A DNA stretch of 64,000 nucleotides from Devosia sp. ZB163. GTDB lineage: Bacteria > Pseudomonadota > Alphaproteobacteria > Rhizobiales > Devosiaceae. Both the position numbers and the translations under genes were made by a program. Numbering within the stretch: position 1 is the first letter of the stretch; each line of letters starts with the position of its first letter. Location of the stretch: contig NZ_JAQRMY010000001.1 in assembly GCF_028613635.1 (NCBI RefSeq), forward strand, positions 663,778 to 727,777, given 5' to 3'. Below the pieces are notes generated by a model. That model did no database searches and was not told the DNA's origin. It saw nothing but the letters and a program-made list of their open reading frames with translations. Below, piece after piece: positions 1-9,606 of this stretch.

Positions 1-62
1 GCTGTTGAAGCAACTGGCTACGCTTGTGCGGGGAGCGGCACACACTGATGAGGCCGCGATCC

Positions 63-365
63 TCACTTCTCTAATGGAATGGTCGACTGGTTCAGGCGTT
101 CGGACTCGGTTCTGAAACTGGCGAGCGCTACGGTCGCAACCTGGCGACGACGTGCGTCGCGAACTTCCAGCCATACATCTTCCCAGTCATCAAAGGTCGC
201 CTGATCGACCAGTAACTGGGCATCGCGAAGGGCCCAACTCCATGCTTGCGCCAGCCCGGCAAGTTCCACGCCGACGTGGTCCTCGTAGACTATGTTCGCC
301 CAGCGCACATCAAAGTAAAACTCGCCCATAGCCCATGCATAGGACAATGGGCCCAGGCCAGACAA
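63..365 (-). CDS. DUF6894-like small protein
   Basis: A 100-residue protein of unknown function. The order of a short 'YFDVR' strand near residue 17, an acidic turn, an alanine/leucine-rich helix, and a C-terminal 'VWLEVRDARRRQ' strand resembles the small DUF6894 proteins common in Hyphomicrobiales, which usually start 'RYFFDV' and end with an 'EVRDE.GR' strand. Here the first motif is preceded by about 13 extra residues, so the true start may be the second Met (residue 13). It stands alone, with no operon partner visible. The family assignment rests on pattern memory only. Confidence 0.5.
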   Translation of the reverse strand: MSGLGPLSYAWAMGEFYFDVRWANIVYEDHVGVELAGLAQAWSWALRDAQLLVDQATFDDWEDVWLEVRDARRRQVATVALASFRTESERLNQSTIPLEK

Positions 366-468
366 AGCTTATCCGAGTGAGTAAACTGAGGGACTGACTA
401 CTTCGCCCCCACCAGCTATCGATCCTGGCTCTCACCGAGCTGGCAGTAGACCGGGCCAGGCCGTCCGT

Positions 469-729
469 TCAGTGCGCCCGCCGCATTGCGATCAGATCAG
501 TCGGTTGGATCAGCCGAGCATGTGCCACCGTAACCGAGTGGATAGGACCCTCGATCTTCTCCTCCCAGAACGCCAGAAAGCCAGCAAGCAACGGAAACTC
601 CGGGTAGGTGTCGTAACGCTGCCAAACAAACTCCTGAAAAAGAGAGCGATGGTCGGGCATCCGATAAACGATCTGCGCCGTGGTGAGCCCGTAGCCGACA
701 GTGGTTTGCGTATCGCGGAACCTGGACAT
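469..729 (-). CDS. usg: Usg family protein
   Basis: An 86-residue protein matching the alphaproteobacterial Usg family (COG5425-type), whose function is unknown. Recognisable segments are 'GYGLTTAQIVYRMPDH' near residues 13-28, 'FVWQRYDTYPEFP' in the middle and 'GPIHSVTVAHARLI' near residues 61-74. Its length is normal for the family. The start is well supported: on the minus strand an AGGAGG Shine-Dalgarno sequence lies about 8 bases before the ATG. It stands alone, divergent from groES. Confidence 0.85.
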   Translation of the reverse strand: MSRFRDTQTTVGYGLTTAQIVYRMPDHRSLFQEFVWQRYDTYPEFPLLAGFLAFWEEKIEGPIHSVTVAHARLIQPTDLIAMRRAH

Positions 730-826
730 TCAAAGAACCTCCTAGAGCTGCCAGCGCTCAGATTGATGTCAATCGGCTGAGATTTCAAGGCCGTAGCGAG
801 GCCTCGGAAAAATCTGATCAGCCCCT

Positions 827-854
827 CTTGAACGAGAAAATCTCCGCTCCTAGC
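827..854 (+). promoter_or_regulatory. Possible RpoH-type promoter of groES
   Basis: CTCTTGAAC (CTTGAA at 827-832) resembles the -35 of alphaproteobacterial heat-shock sigma-32 promoters (CTTGAA). After a 16-base gap a weak CCTAGC (849-854) could be the -10. No CIRCE inverted repeat (TTAGCACTC-N9-GAGTGCTAA) is visible between 730 and 921, so HrcA control is not supported. The -10 match is poor and the call is tentative. Confidence 0.35.
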
Positions 855-921
855 TGTTTTTTGCCTGGGCGCGGGCGCGTCCGGGCGACACTCACATCGT
901 TGCAACTCAATGGAGGAAGCT

Positions 922-1239
922 TTGACGAAGTTCCGTCCTTTGCATGACCGTGTCGTGGTCAAGCGCATCGACGCGGAGCAGAAGACCGCCGGGGGAATTA
1001 TCATCCCCGACACTGCCAAGGAAAAGCCGCAGGAAGGCGAAGTCGTGGCAGTCGGGCCAGGCGCCCGCAACGAGCGCGGCGAGCTCGTGGCCACAGAACT
1101 GAAACCGGGTGACCGGGTCCTGTTCGGCAAGTGGAGCGGCACCGAGGTCAAGCTCGATGGCCAGGAGCTCCTGATCATGAAGGAAAGCGACATCATGGGC
1201 GTGATCGAGCCCGTCGCTGAAGTCAAGAAGGCCGCCTGA
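922..1239 (+). CDS. groES: Co-chaperonin GroES
   Basis: The 10-kDa co-chaperonin that caps the GroEL ring during ATP-driven folding in the cytoplasm. Family landmarks are '[12 protein letters not shown]' at the start, the mobile loop '[21 protein letters not shown]', 'GDRVLFGKW' and the terminal 'ESDIMGVIE'. I place the start at TTG 922 (105 aa) rather than ATG 910. GGAGGA at 912-917 sits just before the TTG, the upstream ATG has no ribosome binding site and overlaps this one, and GroES proteins normally begin M(T)KFRPLHD. It is followed 53 bases later by groEL on the same strand. Confidence 0.95.
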   Translation: MTKFRPLHDRVVVKRIDAEQKTAGGIIIPDTAKEKPQEGEVVAVGPGARNERGELVATELKPGDRVLFGKWSGTEVKLDGQELLIMKESDIMGVIEPVAEVKKAA

Positions 1240-1286
1240 GGCCTTCGCCAACCCAGAGTCAAATCTCGTTACGTCTCAAGGAGTGA

Positions 1287-2918
<1,632 letters not shown>

Positions 2919-2923
2919 GTTGC

Positions 2924-2957
2924 GAAGGGCCGGTTCCAACCGGCCCTTCCTTTATTG
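2924..2957 (+). terminator. Rho-independent terminator after groEL
   Basis: A perfect 12-bp stem (GAAGGGCCGGTT at 2924-2935 with AACCGGCCCTTC at 2938-2949) is separated by two bases and followed by CTTTATT. It lies just past the groEL stop and before the convergent chrA, so it can serve both directions. Confidence 0.85.
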
Positions 2958-3029
2958 TGAAGCTCGTTCTCGCTTGCTCCCAGGAGTACCTGCTCTCAAC
3001 GTTCGTCGTACTCTACGACCGCTTCGGAC

Positions 3030-4403
3030 CTACGCCGGTAGCGGCACCAGCATAACCGCAAGTCCCATGCCGCCGCAGACGGCCAGCGTCCACGTGATGC
3101 CCACCTTGAGGCGGAACAGGCAGACGCCTGCGACAATGCTGAGCGCCACGGCCGCCAGGTTCACTGTCATCAGGTTCGGGGTGGCGACCGATACCGGCCC
3201 CGCCGTGAACGTGCCGACCTCCCGGAACAAGACATGCAGACCGAACCAGATGGCAAGGTTGAGGATGACTCCCACGACCGCCGCCGTGATGGCGCTGAGT
3301 GCGCCGGACAGTTCGCGGTTGGACCTGAGCTTCTCGATGTAGGGACCGCCGAGGAAGATCCACAGGAAGCAGGGCACGAAGGTGACCCATGTCGTTAGGG
3401 CGCTGCCCAGCAGCCCCGCCAGCAGTGGGTCGAGCCCCCCGGGATCACGATAGGCCGCGAGGAATCCGACGAAGCTCAGCACCATCACGAGCGGGCCGGG
3501 TGTCGTCTCGGCCAGAGCCAGACCGTCGACCATTTCGCCCGGCCGCAGCCAGCCGAAGTTCTGCACCGCCTCCTGGGCGACGTAGGCCAGCACGGCGTAA
3601 GCTCCCCCGAAGGTCACCGTTGCCATCTGCGAGAAGAATACCCACAGAGTACCGAACGTGCTGGACCAGCCGAGCGCAGGCACGATCACCAGCAGCGGAG
3701 CGATCCACAGCGCAACCCAAACAGCGGCCGTTCGGAGCGTCGATGCGAGGGATGGGTGGGGCTTGGTGAAGTTCTCTCCGATGACAGAGGGCAGGTCGGG
3801 CGCCGCCGCCTTGTGCTTCGGTGGCGAGAAAAGTGCAGGGTTGATCCCGGTACCAATGAGGCCGATGAGCGCGGCAAGCAGGACAACCACCGGGAACGGC
3901 ACGCTGAACGCGAAGAGGGCAACGAAAGCCAAGATCGCTATGCCCACCATCACACCGTTCTTCAGTGCCCGGCGGCCTACCCTGACGACCGCTTCGATGA
4001 CGATCGCGAGTACGGCCGCTTTGAGCCCGAAGAAAAGGCTCGCCAGCCATCCCGCTTCGTGGAAAAGCGCATAGAGCGCCGACAGTACGGAAATGACCAC
4101 GAAGCCGGGGATGACGAAGAGGGTTCCGGCGATGATTCCGCCTCTGGTGCCGTGCAGCAGCCAGCCGACATAGGTCGCCAGTTGCTGGGCCTCGGGACCG
4201 GGCAGCAGCATGCAGAAGTTAAGGGCGTGAAGAAAGCGGCTCTCTGCAATCCAGCGCCTCTCCTCGACTAGTTCCTTGTGCATCAGGGCGATCTGGCCCG
4301 CTGGCCCGCCGAAGCTCAGCAGGCCGATCTTGGCCCAGACCCTGGTGGCCTCGGCGAGCGTCGGAGCTCGGGGCGCGAGGTCGGGAGGCGTCGCCACGTT
4401 CAT
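3030..4403 (-). CDS. chrA: Chromate transporter ChrA
   Basis: An inner-membrane CHR-family carrier of 457 residues that expels chromate. It has the two homologous halves of the long-chain ChrA type: 'KIGLLSFGGPAGQIALMHKE' in the first half and 'MATVTFGGAYAVLAYVAQ' in the second, each followed by several hydrophobic segments, with 'LLPGPEAQQLATYVGW' marking the first half. The start at 4403 is chosen because ATGA overlaps the expected chrB stop (4400-4402) and the N-terminus then matches the family. A longer open frame to 4475 has no support. It is translationally coupled to chrB. Confidence 0.93.
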   Translation of the reverse strand: MNVATPPDLAPRAPTLAEATRVWAKIGLLSFGGPAGQIALMHKELVEERRWIAESRFLHALNFCMLLPGPEAQQLATYVGWLLHGTRGGIIAGTLFVIPGFVVISVLSALYALFHEAGWLASLFFGLKAAVLAIVIEAVVRVGRRALKNGVMVGIAILAFVALFAFSVPFPVVVLLAALIGLIGTGINPALFSPPKHKAAAPDLPSVIGENFTKPHPSLASTLRTAAVWVALWIAPLLVIVPALGWSSTFGTLWVFFSQMATVTFGGAYAVLAYVAQEAVQNFGWLRPGEMVDGLALAETTPGPLVMVLSFVGFLAAYRDPGGLDPLLAGLLGSALTTWVTFVPCFLWIFLGGPYIEKLRSNRELSGALSAITAAVVGVILNLAIWFGLHVLFREVGTFTAGPVSVATPNLMTVNLAAVALSIVAGVCLFRLKVGITWTLAVCGGMGLAVMLVPLPA

Positions 4404-5220
4404 CGGGCTGCCTTTCCGCCCGGCCACGAGTGGGTCTCGTCGGTGGCGTCCCGCGCCCAGAGCGGTAAAGGGCATCGTAGATGCTCAGCCCCGCTTCGAG
4501 CTGCTCGAGGTCGTCGGCGTGGAGCCGGGAGAGACCCAGCGACACCGCAAGGAGTCCCGCCGCCTCGGGCGCGAGGTCTAGCCGGTCGGTGTCCGCCCCC
4601 CGGACGATCTTGGCGATGGTCGTTAGCGGCTCCGTCACCAGACCGAACTCCTCGACCATCACGTCGAACGTGCAGAGCTCTCCCCGGTGGCTCCAGAAAG
4701 CTCCTTCGACATCGAATGGCGTCGCCCCGAAGCGGTCCGCGACCGCGCTGACCTCGGACGGAGCGACGAACAGGAACACCGCAGACGGGTCGACGAAGCG
4801 TCGGATCAGCCAGGGGCAGGCGATGCGGTCGATCTTGGGCCGCGATCGGGTGACCCAGACGGTCGCACCGCTCGCGCTGCGCTTCGGCATGGTGCCAAGC
4901 GGGATCAAGGGAAGACCGGCATCGCGCCACCCCTCGAAGCCGCCTTCGACGACCTCAGCATCGGCCCCGTAGTGGCGCAGCCAGGCGGCGACTCCCTCGG
5001 CCAGCGCCTTGCCGTGCTGGCAGGTAACGGCAACGGTGCGCCCGGCATAGTCCAGAGCCCAGCTGTCGGCGGTCTCGTAGGGCAGGCATAGCGAGGTTGG
5101 GATCAGCCGCTGGTCGGCGGCGATGGCATCTTGCTCGCGCACGTCGATGATGACGGGGGCTTTGGGAGTGCCGAGGAGGCGGGCGAGTTTTCCCGGCGAA
5201 ATAGAAGCATATGAGGGCAT
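4400..5220 (-). pseudogene. chrB: Rhodanese-ChrB fusion, frameshifted near the C-terminus
   Basis: A chromate-resistance regulator/sensor with an N-terminal rhodanese domain (residues 1-110, loop Cys67 in 'TCQHGKAL') and a ChrB domain ('DRIACPWLIRRFVDP' around residue 130). The frame is open to 4219, but the last stretch reads out of register over chrA. At 4459-4462 the plus strand has AGAG. Removing two bases restores the family ending 'YRWARDATDETH' and a TGA that overlaps the chrA ATG, and makes 4400-5220 exactly 273 codons. This is either a CT duplication that replaces the last ~20 residues, or an assembly error. Confidence 0.85.
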
Positions 5221-5426
5221 GGTGCGTCCTTTGAGGTGTCGTTGGACGCGAACTTCGGCGTGACGCCTCGTGGGGAGGTCGCAGTCCCCATGGCAATAGT
5301 GATGCCGTGCCGTGGCCGACTATGTCAATCGAGAGTGTCTGCTAGTGATGCGGTGGACGGCTCCTCCGCCGGCATCGCGATGTGCCACGTGGCGGTGTGT
5401 CGAGGACCGCACGAGAGGAGGCGCCC

Positions 5427-5523
5427 ATGGAGGAGATTGGCATAATCGGATTGGACATCGCGAAGTCGCTGTTCCAGGTCCATGCCATCAGCGCTGCCGG
5501 CGAAGTGATGGTTCGCAAGAACG
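5427..5523 (+). mobile_element. IS110-family transposase, 5' remnant
   Basis: An ATG at 5427 preceded by GAGAGGAGG starts a reading frame that matches the DEDD-type IS110 transposase N-terminus for about 32 residues: 'IGIIGLDIAKSLFQVHA', including the first catalytic Asp in 'GLDIAK'. After about position 5523 the match ends and the frame continues as unrelated sequence to 5711. No DEDD remainder or C-terminal serine domain follows. It lies in the 5221-5639 gap between chrB and the histidine kinase, and I see no other gene there. Confidence 0.7.
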
Positions 5524-5639
5524 ATCGAGCCCTTGTCGGCCGAAGCGGCGGCGATGCCGATCAGCAGTCGCAGCCCGCAACCACCCGACCGGCCGACAAA
5601 GGGCACTTCGGGATGTGTCTTGAGCCTCGACATGACGCG

Positions 5640-6983
5640 TTAGCCCCCTTGTTCGCGTTGGGGAAATGCGACGCGTGCGGTAAATCCGCTATCCCTGCCT
5701 ATGGCCGGTGAGCGCAGCTCAAGCGTTCCCCCGACCTGCTGCAGGATGGTGTCGACGATGGCCAATCCGAGGCCTGAGCCGTCCGACGTCGCGTCGCCGC
5801 GCTCGAAGCGCCTGACCAGCATGCCAAGCCGTTCCGGACTGACGATCGGACCCTCGCTCGATATGTCCAGCACGTTCTCACCGATCGTCACGGTGATCGG
5901 GCCGCCGGTCGAACCGTGTTTGACGGCATTCTCGATCAGGTTACGCATGACGATACCCAAGGCATCCAGATCGAGCGCCCCGGCCAGATGAGCTTTCGGC
6001 CGCCGGACGACGATCAAACGGGCGCCCAGAGTGCGCGCCGCGTCGCCCAGGGTTAGATCGACCGCAGGTATCAGGTCGATCGGCGAAGGAAGTCGCGCGA
6101 CGCCGGACTCGGCCCGCGACAGGGCGAGGAGCTTGGAGGCAAGAGCCGAAAGGCGATGGAGAGTGCCTTCGACATTGCGGGCGCGAGCTTGGGCAGGATG
6201 CCCATCCAGCTCCTCGACCAGGCGCTGGGTTTGCGCGAGACTACCGGCAATCGGCGTGCGCAGCTCATGGGCACTGTTCGCCGCCAGGGCACGTTCGGCT
6301 TCGAAGGCCGCACGCAGGCGCAGCAGCAGCCCGTCAATGGCCCGGATCATCGGCTTGAGTTCGGTCGGTGCGTCCGGCATGCCGACGAGTTCGAGGTTGG
6401 CGACGTCCCGCCGCCCGACCTCCTCGCCAAGCAGGCGGAGGGGTGCGAGGCCGCGGTCGACGGCATACCGGATGCCGAATATGGACGCCGGAATGAGCAG
6501 CAGAAGCGGTATCAGCAGGGCGGCAACGCTGCCCCAAAGGGCCGTGTTGCGACGATCCTCGGACTCGGCCACCTGAATGAAGAGGCCGGAGCGGGCATCG
6601 CCGGTGGTGTAGATACGCCAGGGCGGTGCAGTCACAAATCCTTCCGCGAGGGGCGCCGCAAAGGGCTGCGTGGGCGCGTCGTGTGAGCGCATCAGGACGT
6701 GTGTCGGCGAACGAACCTGATAGACGACATACTCGCCGCGTCCGGACTCCAGCATTGGCTCGTGATAGCCCTCGGCATCGCGGTCACCATCGCCGTCATC
6801 CGTGAGTCCATCGACCGCGAGAGGTAGGAGGCGTTCCGCGGTTTCGCGGAGCCCACCGTCGAGTGTGCGCTGCAGCGCATCCTGCACGAGCAGGATCGTG
6901 ACCAGACTCCCGATGAGCCACAGAGCGGTGGCGCCTATGGTCAGGGTCACCACAAGTCGGCGCGTGATGCTGGTAGTGCTCAC
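5640..6983 (-). CDS. Two-component sensor histidine kinase
   Basis: A 447-residue inner-membrane sensor kinase of the EnvZ/QseC/TctE class. Visible are a transmembrane helix at residues ~10-34, a periplasmic segment rich in Asp/Gly (60-145), a second helix (~150-172), a HAMP-like linker, the phospho-acceptor His239 in 'SAHELRTPIAG', the N-box 'NLIENAVKHG' near 341-350, and the G-box 'SDGSGLGLAIV'. It overlaps the upstream response regulator by ATGA (6980-6983). The pair is divergent from a PepSY/cytochrome b561 pair, a common arrangement for sensors of envelope redox or cationic stress. The signal is unknown. Confidence 0.92.
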   Translation of the reverse strand: MSTTSITRRLVVTLTIGATALWLIGSLVTILLVQDALQRTLDGGLRETAERLLPLAVDGLTDDGDGDRDAEGYHEPMLESGRGEYVVYQVRSPTHVLMRSHDAPTQPFAAPLAEGFVTAPPWRIYTTGDARSGLFIQVAESEDRRNTALWGSVAALLIPLLLLIPASIFGIRYAVDRGLAPLRLLGEEVGRRDVANLELVGMPDAPTELKPMIRAIDGLLLRLRAAFEAERALAANSAHELRTPIAGSLAQTQRLVEELDGHPAQARARNVEGTLHRLSALASKLLALSRAESGVARLPSPIDLIPAVDLTLGDAARTLGARLIVVRRPKAHLAGALDLDALGIVMRNLIENAVKHGSTGGPITVTIGENVLDISSEGPIVSPERLGMLVRRFERGDATSDGSGLGLAIVDTILQQVGGTLELRSPAIGRDSGFTARVAFPQREQGG

Positions 6984-7642
6984 TGCGGCGCCAGCCGGTA
7001 GCCGAGGCCACGCACGGTGTGGATTACGCCGGCATCCAGCTTCTTGCGCAGGCGGCTGACGTAGACCTCGACGGCGTTGCTTTCGATCTCATCACCGAAC
7101 CCGAACAGCGCCTCCTCGAGTTGCATGCGGGACACCAGTGTTCCGGGGTGTTGCGCCAGGCGCTCCAGAACCGCCCATTCCCGGGCGCTCAGGTCCAGCT
7201 TCCGGCCATTGACGGTCGCCAGCTTGTGCGGCGGATCGAGTTCCAGCGGCCCCACCACGATCAGCGGGTTGGGATTGCCGGCATAGCGACGGCCGACAGC
7301 GCCGACCCGGGCGAGCAACTCCCCGAGATCGAAAGGCTTCACCAGATAGTCGTCGGCGCCCGCGTTCAGGCCTTCGATCCGCATGGTGAGCTGGTCCATC
7401 GCGGTGACGATGATAACCGGCGTGGTGTCGCCCCGGCGCCGCAACCGCTTGAGGAACTCCATGCCCCTGCCGTCGGGCAAGTTCAGGTCGAGGAGCATCG
7501 CGTCATAGGCGACGGCGAGCTGGGCGGCGTCGGCATCGTCCAGTCTACGGGTCCAATCGGCGGCGTGGCCGTGCGCGACCAGGTGATCCCGTATCGCCTG
7601 ACCCAGCATTTCGTCGTCCTCGACCAGCAGCAGGCGCACCAA
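6980..7642 (-). CDS. OmpR-family response regulator
   Basis: A 220-residue DNA-binding regulator. The receiver domain (1-~115) has the acidic pair 'VEDDE', phospho-acceptor Asp52 in 'LLDLNLPDG' and Lys102 in 'LVKPF'. The C-terminal winged helix (~125-220) has the typical 'VEVYVSRLRKKL' recognition region and the ending 'TVRGLGYRL'. It is closest in style to QseB/PmrA/FeuP types. It forms an operon with the kinase downstream (ATGA overlap) and probably acts on the divergent PepSY/cytochrome gene pair through the direct repeats at 7677-7692. Confidence 0.94.
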   Translation of the reverse strand: MVRLLLVEDDEMLGQAIRDHLVAHGHAADWTRRLDDADAAQLAVAYDAMLLDLNLPDGRGMEFLKRLRRRGDTTPVIIVTAMDQLTMRIEGLNAGADDYLVKPFDLGELLARVGAVGRRYAGNPNPLIVVGPLELDPPHKLATVNGRKLDLSAREWAVLERLAQHPGTLVSRMQLEEALFGFGDEIESNAVEVYVSRLRKKLDAGVIHTVRGLGYRLAPQ

Positions 7643-7676
7643 TTGCTCCCAAAAACTTGCTCAGTGCCAGCTTCGC

Positions 7677-7692
7677 CTTACACGGACCTTAC
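7677..7692. promoter_or_regulatory. Direct-repeat response-regulator box
   Basis: CTTAC-N6-CTTAC (7677-7681 and 7688-7692) has the 11-bp period expected for tandem binding by an OmpR-family dimer, and resembles the PmrA/QseB (C)TTAA-N6-(C)TTAA layout. It sits 35 bases upstream of the response-regulator start and about 95 bases upstream of the PepSY gene, so it can serve both promoters. A further GTAAG (the inverse of CTTAC) lies near 7722. Confidence 0.5.
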
Positions 7693-7787
7693 GACGGCCG
7701 AGCCTGATCGTCAGCGGGCTGTAAGCGGGGGAGGCCAGTTTCGCCCTGCCGGCATCGAGCTGGCTCCCATGCAAAGGACGAACCACG

Positions 7788-8054
7788 ATGAACTCGAAAC
7801 TGATCGCTACACTGGCCCTTGCACTCGTGATCGCCAGCCCGGCGCTCGCCGCCGATACCTGCAACGTGCCAGCCGACAAGGCTCAGCCCAAGGACACCCT
7901 CAAGGCCCAGCTCGAAAAGGACGGCTGGACCGTCAAGCAGATCAAGGACGACCAAGGCTGCTACGAGGTCTACGCCAGCAAGCCGGACGGCACCCGGATG
8001 GAGAAGCTGTTCGACCCCGCTACGCTCGAGATGCTCGATGTCGAAGCTGACTGA
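7788..8054 (+). CDS. Periplasmic PepSY-domain protein
   Basis: An 88-residue exported protein with a clear Sec signal peptide (residues 1-21, cleavage after 'SPALA|AD') followed by a single PepSY-like domain: 'LKAQLEKDGWTVKQIKDDQGCYEVYASKPDG' and a final 'EKLFDPATLEMLDVEAD'. Such proteins usually accompany PepSY-responsive two-component systems and cytochrome b561 genes. Two cysteines (in 'DTCNVP' and 'QGCYEV') may form a disulfide. Its last 17 bases overlap the next gene, implying coupling. Confidence 0.88.
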   Translation: MNSKLIATLALALVIASPALAADTCNVPADKAQPKDTLKAQLEKDGWTVKQIKDDQGCYEVYASKPDGTRMEKLFDPATLEMLDVEAD

Positions 8055-8586
8055 CAAGGTCACCGTGTGGGACCCGCTGGTGCGGGTCTTGCACTGGGCG
8101 CTGGCTGGCAGCATCGCGGTGGCGTGGTTCACTTCGGGCCATCCAAAGGGCCTGCATCAGTGGGCCGGCTACACCGCCGGCGCACTGATCGCCATCCGGC
8201 TGGTCTGGGGCTTCCTCGGCCCCGGCCACGCCCGCTTCACCAGCTTCGTGCGGCATCCGCGCACCGTGCTCAACTACCTTGGCGATATCTGGCGAGGCCG
8301 GGAGCGCCGGCACCTGGGACACAACCCGGCTGGTGGCGCGATGATCATCGCCCTCATGACTGCAGTCTCTGCGCAGGTGACGATAGGCTGGCTCCAGACC
8401 ACTGACATGTTCTGGGGTGTCGAGTGGATCGAGGAACTGCATAGCGCTCTCGCCAAGGCGATCCTTCTGTTGATCGGCCTGCACCTGATCGGCGTACTGG
8501 TGGCGAGCATCCGCCATCGCGAGAACCTGCCGGCGGCGATGATCACCGGGTTGAAGCGCAGCGCTGAGGGTGACGACTTGAGCTAG
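8038..8586 (+). CDS. Cytochrome b561-type membrane protein
   Basis: A 182-residue di-haem cytochrome b of the Ni/Fe-hydrogenase b-type/b561 superfamily, moving electrons across the inner membrane. Four hydrophobic helices are visible, with candidate haem His in 'RVLHWALAG' (His19), 'GLHQWAGY', 'EELHSALAK' and 'LIGLHLIGV'. It overlaps the PepSY gene and probably shares its regulation by the divergent two-component system. The stop TAG at 8584-8586 coincides with the outer end of the neighbouring inverted-repeat element, so a few C-terminal residues may have been replaced, although the length is normal. Confidence 0.9.
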   Translation: MSKLTDKVTVWDPLVRVLHWALAGSIAVAWFTSGHPKGLHQWAGYTAGALIAIRLVWGFLGPGHARFTSFVRHPRTVLNYLGDIWRGRERRHLGHNPAGGAMIIALMTAVSAQVTIGWLQTTDMFWGVEWIEELHSALAKAILLLIGLHLIGVLVASIRHRENLPAAMITGLKRSAEGDDLS

Positions 8587-9090
8587 TGTCGAAGCTATGA
8601 AGGTTGTTCATTCGAGGAGGTGCTGAGACGCTGGAGTTGCGAAGCCAACCAACCTTCAACGGAGCCCCTCGAAATCGACCCGGACAGGTTAGAGCTCGAC
8701 GGTGAGGAGGACCAAGAGGAGGAGAGCGTTCAACTCCAACAGCTGTTCTTCAGCCTGGACGGGATGTCGGGGCGGATGGGGACGGCTTCGTAGTCTGGGT
8801 CGTCGACGTCGATGGGGAGACAGTGTTCATTCGAGCAAGCGAGCGGGTAGCCGGCGGCCGTCCTAGGCAACGGCCGCGATCCAATCCCGGCGCCGCCAGC
8901 CGCAGCGCCTGCGGCTCGAGGAGGGCACGAATATAGTATAGTGCTCGGCGGGCCGAACGCCCACCTCCGAAAGGAACCTCGAGGACATGAAGTGCGGTGA
9001 GCTTCGATGGAGCTCCGTTGAAGGTTGGTTGGTGTCGCAACCCCAGCTTCTCAGTCCCTCTCCGAATGAACAACCTAGCAACGACACCTA
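8584..9090. mobile_element. 507-bp element with long imperfect terminal inverted repeats
   Basis: The left arm (8584-~8672, beginning TAGTGTCG) and the reverse complement of the right arm (~9002-9090, beginning TAGGTGTCG) align over about 85 bases. They share identical blocks GGTTGTTCATTCG, GTTGCGA and CCAACCAACCTTCAACGGAG. The ~330-bp interior has no recognisable gene. The outer TAG trinucleotides supply the stop codons of both flanking frames: cytochrome b on the left and the IS30 fragment on the right. I see no target-site duplication. It could be a MITE-like derivative or a solo deletion form of an IS. The family is not identified. Confidence 0.6.
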
Positions 9091-9390
9091 GATCAGCATC
9101 ACGTAGCGTGAGTGACGCTCGACCAGCGTCGCCACATAGCTGGTCCGGGAGCCGCCGATGAGATCGCCTTCCCAGTGGCCGGGAACGGCTCGATCTTCGA
9201 CGCTGGCGGGTCGTTCGCTGATCGAGACGGCGTCCTTGATCTGACCTTGGCCGCTTGCTTCATGCTGGCATGCCGGGAACGGGAGGATCGTCCGCCTCGC
9301 CCTAAAATGCTCCAGCAGTTCCTTTTTGAGCACTTCGCGGCCCTGACATGCCTGAGTGTTTCGGTAGCGGAGGTCCGCTACCGCCAATCC
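9088..9390 (-). mobile_element. IS30-family transposase fragment
   Basis: A piece of an IS30 transposase reading 'EVLKKELLEHFRARRT', then 'GQIKDAVSISERPASVEDRAVPGHWEGDLIGGS', then 'ATLVERHSRYVMLI'. This includes the first catalytic Asp of the DDE core in 'GHWEGDLI'. The N-terminal helix-turn-helix and the rest of the core are missing. The 3' side is cut exactly at the end of the inverted-repeat element (stop TAG at 9088-9090). The 5' side fades near 9390. Confidence 0.8.
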
Positions 9391-9606
9391 CCCCGACGAA
9401 CAATTCCTATGCGCGTTCGGGTGTAGGAGAGGCAAACGGTCAGCTGGCTCAGCGCTCGCCTGCAGCAGAACTCGCTACCGCCACAGGACCGCGTTCGGGC
9501 CCTGTACAGGCCTCGTCAAGAGGCGGCTTCTCCTATGCGTTCGTTTATCCACGCCGTACGAATGGTCAGTACATGCGAGCATGCCCTCTGGTGCGACCGG
9601 AGGGTC
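9391..9606. other. Gene-free tail of the IS debris
   Basis: This stretch lies between the IS30 fragment and the stop of the D-amino-acid dehydrogenase gene. I found no convincing reading frame, tRNA or terminator in it. It probably belongs to decayed insertion sequences. Confidence 0.4.

Noticed and set aside
1-62. C-terminal end of a plus-strand gene entering from the left
   Set aside because: Open frames exist at the edge but none shows a recognisable ending, and the longest one overlaps the first minus-strand gene.
730-921. CIRCE/HrcA operator before groES
   Set aside because: No TTAGCACTC/GAGTGCTAA inverted repeat was found. A weak RpoH-like promoter is the better reading.
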